A stretch of 53,126 bases of DNA from the NCBI GenBank assembly GCA_015660855.1, contig JACSDG010000003.1, positions 1-53,126 of the forward strand. The letters are read 5' to 3'. Position 1 is the first letter of the stretch, and each line of letters opens with the position of its first letter. Below are positions 1 to 9,112 of this stretch, one piece after another. The notes beneath the pieces are model-generated. The model was not told the origin of the DNA. It was given only the letters and a program-made list of their open reading frames with translations, and did not search any database. Made by a program: the position numbers and the translations under genes. This DNA comes from Magnetococcales bacterium (GTDB lineage: Bacteria > Pseudomonadota > Magnetococcia > Magnetococcales > UBA8363).

Positions 1-2
1 AC

Positions 3-644
3 CGGGTATCGTTGGTTGGTGGGGATACCTCGTCCACGGCGGGTCCGGTGGTGTTGACCATCAATATGTTTGGCGTGGTTGGTAATGATCGGTCTCTGAC
101 CCGTTTGGGGGCTGAGGTGGGTCATCGTGTTTTGATTTCGGGCACGGTGGGGGATGCGGCTTTGGGATTGCGCCGTCTTTTGGGGGTGGATCAGGGAGGG
201 TGGGGGGAGGATGCGGCTTTCCTGGTCAATCGGCATGTGTGTCCCAGTCCGCGTCATGTTTTGGGGATGGCCTTGGTGGATGCGGCGGTGGCGCGTGCGG
301 CGATTGATGTGTCCGATGGTTTGCTGGCGGATATGGGGCGATTGTGTGCGGCTTCGGGGGTGGGGGCGGATTTGGATTTAGAAAAAATTCCTCTGTCTCC
401 GGCTGCGAGGCGTTGGTTGGGGCAGGGAGGGGTGGATGCGTGGCGGGTGCTTTTGACGGGTGGTGAGGATTATGAGCTTTTGTTTACTGTCGTCCCCGGA
501 GCCATGGATCAGATCCCTGCCATGGCGGTCAATACGGATTTGGCGTTGACTGAAATTGGAGTCATCACCGAGCGCAAGGGGGTACGGATCCTTGACCGGG
601 GCAAGCCTTTGGATATCCCGATGACTGGTTTTAAGCATTTTTGA
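3..644 (+). CDS. thiL: Thiamine-monophosphate kinase ThiL, 3' part (5' end outside window)
   Basis: ThiL phosphorylates thiamine monophosphate to thiamine diphosphate with ATP, the last step of cofactor synthesis, in the cytoplasm. The reading frame is already open at the window edge, so the N-terminus lies upstream; the TTG at 12 is internal, not a start. Visible ThiL motifs are LVGGDT near the beginning, a SGTVGDAALGL segment, DVSDGLLADM in the middle and LTGGEDYELLF towards the end, in the order expected of the family. About 214 residues are present of the usual 310-330, so roughly the first third is missing. The gene ends convergently with the hybrid kinase at 777, with a GC-rich repeat between. 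The family call is secure; nothing can be said about its promoter. Confidence 0.93.
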   Translation, partial: RVSLVGGDTSSTAGPVVLTINMFGVVGNDRSLTRLGAEVGHRVLISGTVGDAALGLRRLLGVDQGGWGEDAAFLVNRHVCPSPRHVLGMALVDAAVARAAIDVSDGLLADMGRLCAASGVGADLDLEKIPLSPAARRWLGQGGVDAWRVLLTGGEDYELLFTVVPGAMDQIPAMAVNTDLALTEIGVITERKGVRILDRGKPLDIPMTGFKHF

Positions 645-660
645 AGGTATCGGAAAAACA

Positions 661-731
661 TTGTTGGGGTTAAGGGGGGGATCATTTCCCCCCAGTGGGG
701 TTTGGGGTAGCACTTTGAGGCTTTGTTTTTT
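661..731 (+). repeat. Partial copy of the dispersed GC-rich repeat
   Basis: This stretch between the convergent ends of thiL and the hybrid kinase carries a G-run, ATCATT, a C-run, then GTGGGGTTTGGGG and a T-rich end (CTTTGTTTTTTG). The same order occurs at 8953-9017 and in the paired units at 37669-38117. The GTAACC tip and first C/T run are missing, so it is a 3' part of the unit. The G-run and C-run can pair as a hairpin followed by T residues and could act as a transcription terminator for thiL. Confidence 0.6.
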
Positions 732-776
732 GCCCGAAAGACATGATGTTTGAAGAATCAAGACCGGCGGGCGCAT

Positions 777-3700
777 TCATGGGGTTTTCAATTCAATATT
801 TTCTTCCTGTGCCCATTCCCGAAATAGGGTCAGGGCGGAATCAAAATCGTATTTTTCCAATATTTTTCTAATGGGAACCATCTTTTCCCTGCGCTGTTTG
901 TCATTAACCAAAGAATCGAGTTCCTCTATGACTTGTTCTACCGCCGAATCATAGTCTGCGAGAAACTCTACGGCTTTGACGATCAGGGCAGCCAAAACTT
1001 CCGGTCCATCGGATATCTTGCTTTGAACCGGACGGGTTGGATGCAATGGCTCGACGGTCAGTGAACTTTCGATGGCGGCGACTACCCGCGCCAACTCTTG
1101 GTTCAATTTTTCGACCGGTTCAGTCAATGTATTAATATCTTTTGTGGTTTTGGCTTCTTGTTCAACGGCGGCAGCCCATTGGGTCAACACACTGGCCCCC
1201 AGGGTGGCACTGACTCCTTTGAGGGTGTGGGCGGCCTGCAACACCCCATGGATATTCTGGCTCGCAAGAAGAGCATCCATTTCAAAATATATCCCATCTT
1301 TATTTCTTGCAAACCTGGATAAAAGAATCTTTAGTAATTTTACATTACCGCCGACGTGTTTTAGTCCGACTTTCAAGTCAATGCCAGAGATGGGGGGAAT
1401 GGCCATGTGTTCTTTCGTATTTTCGGGAGGGGGAGAAACGACTGTGGGCAAGGCCGTTTTGGGGGTACAGCCAACCCAGTGTACCAAGGCGGCGTATAAA
1501 TCTTTGGGAACGACAGGTTTGACCACATGATCGTTCATCCCCGCATTTAAACATTTTTCCCGGTCGCCGGTCATGGCATTGGCCGTCATGGCGATAATGG
1601 GCAATTCATGGGCCGTTTTATTTTTGCGGATTTGCCGTGTGGCGGCGTAGCCATCCAAGACAGGCATTTGCACATCCATCAGGATGGCGGAATAGTGCTC
1701 CTTGTTTGCCGACGCTACCGCTTCGGCCCCATTGTGGACGATGGTGACTTCGATACCGACCCTTTCCAGCAATTCTTTGGCAACCTGTTGATTGATTTCG
1801 TTGTCTTCCGCCAATAATATTTTGACGCCGGAAAAATGGGGTGAAGACTCTCCTTGAGGATCAAGTGCATTGCCCCCCATTTTTTTCTCCAGGCCAAAAA
1901 CTGCCGCAACATGTTGAAGGAGAGATTTTCTTTGAACTGGTTTTGTAAGGAGATCATCCAGGAGGCGTACATGATCGTCATTCATGCTCAATTCGTCACG
2001 ATTATAGGCGGTAATCATGATTATTTTTGGGACTTTATCCGGGGTTCCTTGTGCCCGGACCTGCTTGGCGACATCAAGTCCATCAAGACCTGGCATTTTC
2101 CAATCCAACAACACCAGGTCGATGGGATGGCCGGCTTGGTGGGCTTCATGGAGAAGGATCAGGGCTTTTTCCCCGCTTTCAACGCTGACGGCGTGCCAGT
2201 GCAGGGCCTTGCAATGGTCTTCCATGATCCGACGGGCACTGGCGTTGTCATCGACGATAAGGACATGTAAGTTCTCAAGATGTATCAACGGCAGGGATGG
2301 ACTGTTCATGGGAATATTGGTTTTATTGAAGCGGGCAGTGAACGAAAAGCGACTGCCAACTCCCGGTTCGCTTTCTACATGGATGGAGCCGCCCATCAAT
2401 TCGACCAATCGCTGGCTGATGACCAACCCCAACCCCGTTCCGCCATATTTTCTGGTCGTTGAGGTGTCCCCCTGGGAGAAAGCCTTGAACAGATTGGCGA
2501 TCTGGGAAGGATTCATGCCGATGCCGGTATCGCGGACACTGAACAGCAGAAACAGGCTGTCTTCGGTTTCCTCCTGAATGGCTACATGGATGGAGACCTC
2601 GCCGGAGTTGGTGAATTTAACGGCGTTTCCGGCAAGATTGGTCAGTATTTGCCCCAGACGATGGGGATCGCCCAGCAGCTGGAACCTGATGTCGACGTTG
2701 GCGTCGATCAACAACTCCAAACCTTTTTCTTGAGTTTTGACCCCCAGAACGGCAATAACTCCTTCGAATATATCGTCCAGAGAGAAGGCCACGGTCTCCA
2801 TGGCCAGCTTTCCCGCTTCTATTTTGGAAAAGTCGAGAATATCGTTGATCAGGGTGAGTAGATTATTGGCACTCAGGTTGACCTTGTTTAAATAATCCCG
2901 TTGTTGTTGGGTAAGTACGGTTTGCAAACACAGGTAAGTCAAACCGGTGATGGCATTCAGGGGGGTACGAATTTCGTGGCTCATGTTGGCCAAGAATTCA
3001 CCTTTGGCATGGCTTGCCGACTCGGCGGCCAGGCGTTGGCTCATTTCTTTAGCATTGTGGATGGCCAGTGCGGAAATGGAAGCCAAGGCTTCAAGGGCGA
3101 TCAAATCGCGTTCGGTGAAGGTGCCGGATCCACGTTTGTTGAGCACCTCCATGGCCCCGATGGTTTTATCACGAACGATCAAGGGGGCGCACAGCAAGGA
3201 TTCGGTTACAAATCCTGAAGAAAGATCGATATGTTGCGCAAATCCCGCATCCTTTCTTGGATAATGGACGATTTCGGATTTTTTTTGGGCGATGGAGCGA
3301 CCAACAATGCCTTCCCCCAGTGCCAGACGGGTACCCAAAATATTGACTGGTCCCGTGCATGCCCGGCAGACGATGTTGGTCTGATCGTCTTCCAGAAGAA
3401 ACAGGGAGGCCGCCTCGGCCAGCATGTAATTTTTGATGTGGGATACGCTGGTTTGCAGCGTTGTTTCCAATTCCATCGATTGGGCAAAGGCACTGTTGGT
3501 GCGTGTAATGAGGCCGAGGGTCATATCATGGCTGATGAGCATGCCAAACTCAGAATGTTTGGCAACAAAGTTGACACCAACGCCCTGGTACGTCACCCGA
3601 ACGACCACACATGGAAAGTCGACGTTCATGTGGGTGATTCTCATGACCAGATTTCCTTCCACCCCCAGGGCTACGTTGTCTGGTGGGGCATCGGTCTGAA

Positions 3701-3836
3701 GAAAAACCCCCCCCAGGCTGACATCCAGGGTATGGCCGTACAAAACCCTGCCGTCATGCAACTGCAGGGTCATACTGGTTTGATATTCTTGCCGTTCCCA
3801 GTGTCTTTTGCCTTGCCAATCCAAAAAATTTTCCAT
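777..3836 (-). CDS. Cytoplasmic hybrid sensor histidine kinase, PilZ-GAF-HisKA-HATPase-REC-REC-HPt
   Basis: This 1019-residue phosphorelay kinase has no membrane segment. An N-terminal PilZ domain (about 10-105) keeps both c-di-GMP signatures, RHWER (11-15) and DVSLGG (38-43). A GAF domain follows (about 120-262). The HisKA box [12 protein letters not shown] has the phospho-acceptor His287. The ATPase domain shows [17 protein letters not shown] and GGTGLGL. Two receivers carry Asp578 ([11 protein letters not shown]) and Asp721 ([11 protein letters not shown]), and an HPt domain has His870 ([13 protein letters not shown]). The last 60 residues resemble the tail of the kinase at 32565. The gene is divergent from a REC-HD-GYP protein at 4140, so a c-di-GMP-binding kinase lies beside a probable c-di-GMP phosphodiesterase. 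No strong ribosome site precedes the ATG. Inference: it couples c-di-GMP and a GAF ligand to a phosphorelay; the output is unknown. Confidence 0.93.
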   Translation of the reverse strand: MENFLDWQGKRHWERQEYQTSMTLQLHDGRVLYGHTLDVSLGGVFLQTDAPPDNVALGVEGNLVMRITHMNVDFPCVVVRVTYQGVGVNFVAKHSEFGMLISHDMTLGLITRTNSAFAQSMELETTLQTSVSHIKNYMLAEAASLFLLEDDQTNIVCRACTGPVNILGTRLALGEGIVGRSIAQKKSEIVHYPRKDAGFAQHIDLSSGFVTESLLCAPLIVRDKTIGAMEVLNKRGSGTFTERDLIALEALASISALAIHNAKEMSQRLAAESASHAKGEFLANMSHEIRTPLNAITGLTYLCLQTVLTQQQRDYLNKVNLSANNLLTLINDILDFSKIEAGKLAMETVAFSLDDIFEGVIAVLGVKTQEKGLELLIDANVDIRFQLLGDPHRLGQILTNLAGNAVKFTNSGEVSIHVAIQEETEDSLFLLFSVRDTGIGMNPSQIANLFKAFSQGDTSTTRKYGGTGLGLVISQRLVELMGGSIHVESEPGVGSRFSFTARFNKTNIPMNSPSLPLIHLENLHVLIVDDNASARRIMEDHCKALHWHAVSVESGEKALILLHEAHQAGHPIDLVLLDWKMPGLDGLDVAKQVRAQGTPDKVPKIIMITAYNRDELSMNDDHVRLLDDLLTKPVQRKSLLQHVAAVFGLEKKMGGNALDPQGESSPHFSGVKILLAEDNEINQQVAKELLERVGIEVTIVHNGAEAVASANKEHYSAILMDVQMPVLDGYAATRQIRKNKTAHELPIIAMTANAMTGDREKCLNAGMNDHVVKPVVPKDLYAALVHWVGCTPKTALPTVVSPPPENTKEHMAIPPISGIDLKVGLKHVGGNVKLLKILLSRFARNKDGIYFEMDALLASQNIHGVLQAAHTLKGVSATLGASVLTQWAAAVEQEAKTTKDINTLTEPVEKLNQELARVVAAIESSLTVEPLHPTRPVQSKISDGPEVLAALIVKAVEFLADYDSAVEQVIEELDSLVNDKQRREKMVPIRKILEKYDFDSALTLFREWAQEENIELKTP

Positions 3837-4052
3837 TTGGGCACACTCAGTTTACGTACAGGTTGCATCCATCACCTTGGGAACTGCCTTTCTGCGATAT
3901 CCAAGCTATCTTGTAAAAATTCATCCCGTGGCCCAGGGTGCTTGTCTGCACCAATTTTTGCCAAACTTTATTTTCCCGATAAGCCAAAGGAAAATCACCA
4001 CAACCCAAAGAGCATCCTATGGTGGCACCCTTTTTATGGTATCATAACGGGC

Positions 4053-4082
4053 TTGACATCTCTACTTTGTTGCCGACACAAT
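4053..4082 (+). promoter_or_regulatory. Candidate sigma-70 type promoter of the REC-HD-GYP gene
   Basis: TTGACA at 4053-4058 is a perfect -35 box. CACAAT at 4077-4082, after an 18-base spacer, matches four of six -10 positions. It points at the start codon at 4140, about 50 bases beyond the predicted transcript start. The rest of the 303-base divergent region 3837-4139 shows no other feature I can name. Confidence 0.5.
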
Positions 4083-4139
4083 CTCGGAAGATGCTTGGCA
4101 ATTTCGTCAATCTACGTAATGGAATTTAGTGGAACTCTT

Positions 4140-5249
4140 ATGAACACCCCCATAGAAGGTCAAGAATCGAAAAAGACTATACTTATAGTTGATGATGTCC
4201 CTGACAATCTCTACGTTTTGCAGCGTATGCTTTCATCTCATTATCGGGTTCAAATTGCCACCAACGGTCGGATTGCCATCAAGATTGCGTTGTCTCCAAC
4301 CCAGCCCGATCTTATTCTGTTGGATGTCATGATGCCGGAGTTGGATGGGTATGAAACCTGTCGTTTGCTCAAACAGCAGGAGCGCACCCGGGATATTCCC
4401 ATTTTGTTTGTGACTGCCAGATCGGAAGCGGAGGATGAGACCAGGGGATTTGAGCTTGGGGCAGCCGATTATCTGGTCAAGCCCGTCAGTCCTCCTGTGG
4501 TGTTGGCCAGGGTCAGGACGCATCTTTCCATGCGCGATCAAAGAAAACTTTTGGCCGACCAGGTTGCCTTGCGCACCGCCCAGCTCCAGGTCCGCAATAT
4601 GGAGTTGGAAGAGACCCGCATGGAAGTGATTCGCCAGTTGGGGCGGGCATCGGAATACCGGGACAATGAGACCGGTCTGCATGTGGTCCGTATGAGCCGT
4701 TATGTTCATCTTTTGGCTTTGAGGTCGGGATTGAGTGAACCGGAGGCGGATCAATTGATGCAGGCGGCTCCCATGCACGACCTGGGGAAAATTGGCATTC
4801 CCGATCATATCCTGCTCAAACCGGGGAAGCTTACTTCGGAGGAATTTGACATTATCAAGACCCATGCCGAAATCGGGTATGAAATTATTGGCCCACAAAA
4901 ATCGGATCTTTTGAATATGGGACGGGTGATTGCTTTGACGCACCATGAAAAATGGAATGGTACGGGCTATCCAAAGAGAATCGCAGGGGAAGTTATCCCT
5001 TTGGCTGGGCGTTTGGTGGCTATTGGTGATGTCTTTGACGCCTTGACGTCTTCCAGGCCCTATAAAAAGGCTTGGACGTTAGACGATGCCCTGGGTTTGC
5101 TTGCCAAGGAGTCCGGGGAACATTTTGATCCCAGGCTGGCTCAAATTTTTTCCGGATTGAGGGATGATCTTGCCAAAATCATGGAAAAATACCAGGACGG
5201 ACATGTTATCTATTCGGTTTCCACGGGATCTCCGTCGAATCCGGCATGA
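4140..5249 (+). CDS. Response regulator with HD-GYP c-di-GMP phosphodiesterase domain
   Basis: A 369-residue cytoplasmic regulator. The receiver domain (about 12-130) begins TILIVDDVPDN and has the phospho-acceptor Asp62 in LLDVMMPELDG. After a helical linker (130-165) comes an HD-GYP domain with the HD pair His213-Asp214 (MHDLGKIGIPD) and HHEKWNGTGYP at 268-278, so the metal-binding and GYP motifs are intact. The expected activity is hydrolysis of c-di-GMP, controlled by phosphorylation. The open frame runs far upstream, but that part is antisense to the kinase and has no protein character. I chose ATG 4140, preceded by AGTGGA at fair spacing; ATG 4119 is the alternative. It stops 7 bases from the convergent hydrolase gene. 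Likely partner: the divergent PilZ kinase. Confidence 0.93.
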   Translation: MNTPIEGQESKKTILIVDDVPDNLYVLQRMLSSHYRVQIATNGRIAIKIALSPTQPDLILLDVMMPELDGYETCRLLKQQERTRDIPILFVTARSEAEDETRGFELGAADYLVKPVSPPVVLARVRTHLSMRDQRKLLADQVALRTAQLQVRNMELEETRMEVIRQLGRASEYRDNETGLHVVRMSRYVHLLALRSGLSEPEADQLMQAAPMHDLGKIGIPDHILLKPGKLTSEEFDIIKTHAEIGYEIIGPQKSDLLNMGRVIALTHHEKWNGTGYPKRIAGEVIPLAGRLVAIGDVFDALTSSRPYKKAWTLDDALGLLAKESGEHFDPRLAQIFSGLRDDLAKIMEKYQDGHVIYSVSTGSPSNPA

Positions 5250-5256
5250 TGTCCCC

Positions 5257-6174
5257 TTACTTTTTTTGTCCGCTGGGCGTGGTGTTTTCCAACCATTTTA
5301 ATAGTTGTTTTTGTTTTTCTGGGGTGCGGAAGGCTTGGGTGTGTTCGACATTTTCCGGGAGCCACAGTTCACCCAAAGAACCTGCAAGAGTCAGCAATCG
5401 TTTGGAATGTTCACAAGGAATCGTGGTGTCGGCACAACCGTGAACCAACAGCAAGGGGATATCGGTGATCAGGGGAACCGATGTCTTGGCGGCGTAATGG
5501 TCGCTGAGGGTCAGGTTGGGTAACCATTGAAATGACCACGCAAACCACAAATCGGCCATTTTTTCCTGCGCGATCACACGATAACTTGAAAATGTTCCCT
5601 CCAATACCACGGCGTGAATCCGTTTTTTAATATCTGGTGGGGCGTGTGCTACCGTGTAGGCGGCGATGCTGCCTCCCAGACTTTGCCCAAAAACCCACAA
5701 AGATCCTTCGGGAGGGGCCAACGCCAACGCTTGGCGCAGGGCAGCGGCACCGTCCTGATGGACTCCCGCAAGATCGGGTGCACCCGAAGAGCGTCCGTAG
5801 CCGCGATAGTCAAAAATCATCACCGAATGGCCCTCTTTGGGGAGCCAGTGGACGTTTCCGATATGCGTACTCACATTTTCAGCATTGCCGTGAAAAAAAA
5901 GTACCATGTCTTTCGTGGGGGATGTCATGGCGGGCAAAAACCAACCGTGCAGCAGAGTCCGGTCATCCGACTCAAAGAATACATCCTCATAGGTCAGGTC
6001 GATCCGATCCGGTGTCATACGCAAAGGCCCCTCCTCCGGGAAGAAGAACAGGGCTTGGCAAGCCGTCAGAGGCAGCGTCAGAAAAAAACATCCCAGCCAT
6101 GCCAGCATTTTTATTACAACCGGACTGCGTCTTGAAAAGTAAAAATACGATATGCTCAAAAGTAACGTACCCAT
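5257..6174 (-). CDS. Alpha/beta hydrolase, probable membrane-anchored or lipoprotein (Bem46/ABHD13-like)
   Basis: A 305-residue serine hydrolase. Visible are FFHGNAENVS (oxyanion region), FDYRGYGRSSG, the nucleophile elbow FGQSLGGS (GxSxG), a late Asp in VHGCADTTIP and a C-terminal His in ENVEHTQAF, giving a complete Ser-Asp-His set. The N-terminus is a hydrophobic segment ending in LTACQ, which fits a lipoprotein signal with acylated Cys; a shorter start at ATG 6108 would give a compact lipoprotein signal. I kept 6174 because it overlaps the upstream DUF4105 gene by 19 bases, suggesting coupled expression. Substrate unknown; related proteins act on acyl esters or amides at membranes. Its neighbour suggests an envelope role, which is inference. 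Confidence 0.82.
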   Translation of the reverse strand: MGTLLLSISYFYFSRRSPVVIKMLAWLGCFFLTLPLTACQALFFFPEEGPLRMTPDRIDLTYEDVFFESDDRTLLHGWFLPAMTSPTKDMVLFFHGNAENVSTHIGNVHWLPKEGHSVMIFDYRGYGRSSGAPDLAGVHQDGAAALRQALALAPPEGSLWVFGQSLGGSIAAYTVAHAPPDIKKRIHAVVLEGTFSSYRVIAQEKMADLWFAWSFQWLPNLTLSDHYAAKTSVPLITDIPLLLVHGCADTTIPCEHSKRLLTLAGSLGELWLPENVEHTQAFRTPEKQKQLLKWLENTTPSGQKK

Positions 6175-8186
6175 GAAAGTTGTATAACGTCTGATTTGCG
6201 CTCGTACTCATGTCCCCGGTAGGTTAATACACGTAGTGCATCGTTGGCCGATAAACGGTGACTCAACTCCACCTGGACCCTGTCTTCATCATGACTTTCG
6301 CCCAGGAAAAAAAAACGTGCCTGAGCCGAAATCTGGGCAGACCATTGATCCTGGGAGTCACGAAAATACACCCCAGCGTGAGGACCTGCACCCAGGGCGT
6401 AATGATCCCGCAGTGCATCCGCTACCTGTGATTCAATTTCCCCCATGAAGTAGCCCCATACATGGTCAGTCAGAGCCAATGTGATACCTCCCCCCCCTTG
6501 AGATCGCCAGACCAACTGATCCTGATCACCGCGTTCCGCCTCTGGACGGTTACGGCGCTCAAAAGCCGTCTGTAAACGCCAGGATGGATAGGAAAACAAA
6601 CGATTCATGGGCGTTAGAGAGAGAATATCCAACACATTCAACGATTCTACAGTTCCCCGATGGAACTGAGGTTCATAACGCAATGTCATATCCAGAAAAT
6701 TGATCTGCGCTCCTGGGGTGAACCCCCCCTGGGGGTCCAGAATATCGTGCAGGGCGGGGCGGATACGCAAGGTTTGGAACGGACGCCCCTCTTTCCACCC
6801 AACCCCCAACGCCAGTCTGGCGGTGAGATGTCCCTGGTCCGGTGGCGAATCGGGTGAAGGTACATCCAGCAATAGTTGTTTGTGCTCAATGCGACTGCGC
6901 GCGGTCAGAATGCGGTGTGAACGTGGTTGAGCTTCTTTGGTTTCCAATTTGTTATCCAAAAAACGGAAACGAAGATATTGGTAGGAAAAATCCAAAATAC
7001 GTGCCCGTTCCGTGTCGGGCAAGGTGGTGAACTCCGCCTCTTCCAGACCCGTATCCGTGTTGGCGATGTGCAGTGCCATTTTCAGAGAACCGGGGGAAAG
7101 ATCACTGGCCCATTTGCGCAGTCGGCTTCCTGGCGATGGACGGTACCGCACCTTGCGCACCAACCCTGGAGTGGATGTCACCGCCCTTATGGTATCCACC
7201 GGAATGGCGTGGCTGAAAAACCCTTTCTGCAACCCTGTTCCTGGAATCGCCACCTCCAGCAGTCCCAACAGTTCGTAGGAGCAATTCCGGGTGAAAAAAT
7301 AGTAGGGCACTTCAATTCTTCGCATCTCCCACAAATGGCGCAACAACAGATCCATATTCGCAGGGGCGACATTCAGCGAATATTCCCATATGTCCCGGTT
7401 TTCCCAGTCGCTATACTCGGTGATCTTGTCATAGTAGGGCGACAGAGAGAAGGTACCCATGTAGCCTCCAGCCAACCCCTTCCATATGAATACCAACCCA
7501 CCGTCATCCCCGGTGTTGGCGGCGAAATTTTCCGCATAACCCAACATTCCGGTTCCCTCACCTTGTTCTGGACTGTCAAGACGCAGAAGGGTGTGTCCAA
7601 ACATGGAGGATGGATTGTTCATGTAGGCTTCGGAGAAAATCAGACTGATCCCGGAGGGGGCAAGGGTTTGTCGCCATTCTTCCATGGATGGGCAGGGGTG
7701 CGGCGGCAAACGTTGTGGATCGAAATCCAGTTTGTTTTTCAACCAACTGTAACGGGCGGCAAAACGGCATTGGGCATGTTGATCCTCAGGGGCGATCACC
7801 CTGGTGTCAGCAAAAAAATAGTTGAGAGTGGCGTCCAATTCCTGGTCGGGACGGGTTCTACCTTGCTCGGACAGAAAAAAGCGGGGGTCGCTCAATGTGC
7901 TTTCGCTTTCCGAACCCGGCCAGGTCTGAAAGTGTAACAAGACGAGCCAGGTGGGATCCTCGTGCAACGAAAGCTTGCGGGCACGATCTTTCAACTCAGT
8001 CAAATAATTGGAGTCGGACTGCGGAGGGGAGATCTTCCTTGCCAGAGTTAACAAGGACGAAGACTCTTCGCCGGAAGCGGCCAATGTCGTGGATCTGCAA
8101 AACACCACGGAACCAAGCAGGATCATTGTAAAAAAGAAAAAAATATTTATTTTCAATAAGCTGGGATGCAATCTATGATAAATCAT
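6156..8186 (-). CDS. Exported DUF4105 (Lnb N-terminal periplasmic domain) protein with barrel-like C-terminus
   Basis: A 676-residue secreted protein. A signal peptide occupies about residues 1-37 (hydrophobic INIFFFFTMILLGSVVF, then small residues). The middle (about 170-330) is the DUF4105/Lnb domain: MNNPSSMFGHTLLRLDS with His198, a Gly-rich GYMGTFSLSPYYDKI segment, and FFTRNCSYELL with Cys302. The related Gram-positive enzyme Lnb moves an acyl chain within lipoproteins, and a His/Cys pair is conserved in the family; activity of Gram-negative members is, to my knowledge, unproven. From about 440 the sequence becomes alternating and aromatic, ending SWVRYF with a terminal Phe, as in outer-membrane barrels. 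It is transcribed with the hydrolase at 5257 (19-base overlap). A strong terminator separates it from the DUF3015 gene upstream. Confidence 0.85.
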   Translation of the reverse strand: MIYHRLHPSLLKINIFFFFTMILLGSVVFCRSTTLAASGEESSSLLTLARKISPPQSDSNYLTELKDRARKLSLHEDPTWLVLLHFQTWPGSESESTLSDPRFFLSEQGRTRPDQELDATLNYFFADTRVIAPEDQHAQCRFAARYSWLKNKLDFDPQRLPPHPCPSMEEWRQTLAPSGISLIFSEAYMNNPSSMFGHTLLRLDSPEQGEGTGMLGYAENFAANTGDDGGLVFIWKGLAGGYMGTFSLSPYYDKITEYSDWENRDIWEYSLNVAPANMDLLLRHLWEMRRIEVPYYFFTRNCSYELLGLLEVAIPGTGLQKGFFSHAIPVDTIRAVTSTPGLVRKVRYRPSPGSRLRKWASDLSPGSLKMALHIANTDTGLEEAEFTTLPDTERARILDFSYQYLRFRFLDNKLETKEAQPRSHRILTARSRIEHKQLLLDVPSPDSPPDQGHLTARLALGVGWKEGRPFQTLRIRPALHDILDPQGGFTPGAQINFLDMTLRYEPQFHRGTVESLNVLDILSLTPMNRLFSYPSWRLQTAFERRNRPEAERGDQDQLVWRSQGGGGITLALTDHVWGYFMGEIESQVADALRDHYALGAGPHAGVYFRDSQDQWSAQISAQARFFFLGESHDEDRVQVELSHRLSANDALRVLTYRGHEYERKSDVIQLSWVRYF

Positions 8187-8224
8187 AATTTAAAATGACT
8201 AATAACATTATGCAACCCACAATT

Positions 8225-8259
8225 AAAAAAAACGTTGCCAGAGTGATTCTCTGGCAACG
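8225..8259 (-). terminator. Rho-independent terminator of the DUF3015 gene
   Basis: A perfect 11-base stem (CGTTGCCAGAG and its complement) around a 5-base loop is followed on the minus strand by eight T residues. It lies about 30 bases after the DUF3015 stop codon and before the DUF4105 gene, so most transcripts should end here. Confidence 0.93.
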
Positions 8260-8289
8260 CTTGAAATATCGTTTTGCAAAATGGCGTGA

Positions 8290-8778
8290 TTACGCGCCCT
8301 TGACGTAGACAGCGAGGCGTTGATCGGCGGCCATGAATTTGTTGATGTTGGTCAAAACCTGACCGGCGGTTACATCACTGGAGGGAAAAATTTGGCCGTA
8401 ATGGTTTTTGGTCAAATTGAAGAAAGCCCCCTGGTCCTGTTGTTCGATGCCCATGATAGCAGCCATGGAGGAGAGGGTTTCACCCTGACCCATGGCCATC
8501 TCGGCGGAAAGCTTGTCCAGGTTGGCCCCAGTGAACATATTCAGACGGTTGGAAGCGGTGATGACATCATTTTTGCCACAACCGGAGGTGCCGGAGGAGA
8601 CGGCAAACAGTTGGCTGGAAACGCCGTTGGTGGTCAATCCCAGAACTTTCCAAACGACGCCAGACTTTCCTTCCATGACTTGGGTGCCAAGTCCGCAACC
8701 GATATCGTTGTCAGCCCATGCAACCGAGGAAGAAGCGGCCATCAGGGATGCTGCGATGAGAATACGGTACAATTTCAT
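8290..8778 (-). CDS. DUF3015 family exported protein
   Basis: A 162-residue protein with a classical signal peptide (MKLYRILIAASLMAASSSVAWA, cut before DNDIGCG). The mature part matches the DUF3015 pattern: GCGLGTQVMEGKSG, a TTNGVSSQLFAVSSGTSGCG core with two conserved Cys-Gly pairs that could form a disulfide, then a helical C-terminal half. No catalytic motif is visible and the family's function is not known to me. The start is well supported by GGAG eight bases before ATG. It has its own promoter-like region and a strong terminator, so it is probably a single-gene transcript, perhaps an abundant periplasmic protein. DUF3015 and DUF4105 genes are neighbours here, which may be functional. 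Confidence 0.88.
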   Translation of the reverse strand: MKLYRILIAASLMAASSSVAWADNDIGCGLGTQVMEGKSGVVWKVLGLTTNGVSSQLFAVSSGTSGCGKNDVITASNRLNMFTGANLDKLSAEMAMGQGETLSSMAAIMGIEQQDQGAFFNLTKNHYGQIFPSSDVTAGQVLTNINKFMAADQRLAVYVKGA

Positions 8779-8828
8779 ATGTTTTGCTCCTTAATGTATA
8801 GAGGACAGGCCCGCGCCTTGAAGGTCAC

Positions 8829-8875
8829 GCGATGTAGCATCGCACTTTATACCGGAAGGGGATGTGACACAAGAA
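8829..8875 (-). promoter_or_regulatory. Candidate promoter and 5' hairpin of the DUF3015 gene
   Basis: On the minus strand TATAAA (8846-8851) is a good -10 box and TTCTTG (8870-8875), 18 bases upstream, a weak -35. The predicted transcript start falls at a perfect hairpin, GCGATG-TAG-CATCGC (8829-8843), which would cap the 5' end of the mRNA and could protect it from decay. The leader would be about 60 bases. Confidence 0.45.
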
Positions 8876-8903
8876 TTTCATTACATCAAGTCAGAATAAT
8901 TTT

Positions 8904-9017
8904 GTAACCATTCAGTCCCCCCCCCCTTTTTGTTTAAGGTTGAAATTATTGCGGGGGTCCGGGGGGGATCATCTTCTCCGGTGGGGTTTGGGGCAGTGCC
9001 CCAAGGTTTTGTTTTTG
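8904..9017 (+). repeat. Copy of the dispersed GC-rich repeat
   Basis: A near-complete 5' two thirds of the unit: GTAACCATTCAGT followed by a C-run and T-run, AGGTTGAAAT, TATTGCGGGGGTCCGGGG, a GATCATC loop, then TTGGGGC-AGT-GCCCCAA as a perfect hairpin and GGTTTTGTTTTTG. The second, GATTTT-containing part is missing. It fills most of the 334-base gap 8779-9112 between the DUF3015 promoter and the end of ccmH. The final hairpin followed by T-rich sequence could terminate plus-strand transcripts. Confidence 0.8.
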
Positions 9018-9112
9018 AATTCTATTGATAATCCAAAAATTTCGGACAATGGTGTAATCTCTAATTCATGGATTTCCGTTTTCGACCACTAGGATCCACC
9101 TCAGTTATTATG

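Noticed and set aside
3231-4139. Upstream extension of the REC-HD-GYP reading frame (about 300 codons)
   Set aside because: It runs antisense to the hybrid kinase, has no domain character, and the receiver domain begins right after ATG 4140, which has a ribosome site.
6927-7937. 336-codon open frame antisense to the DUF4105 gene
   Set aside because: The minus strand encodes a signal peptide and a known domain in a complete frame; the antisense frame has no family features.
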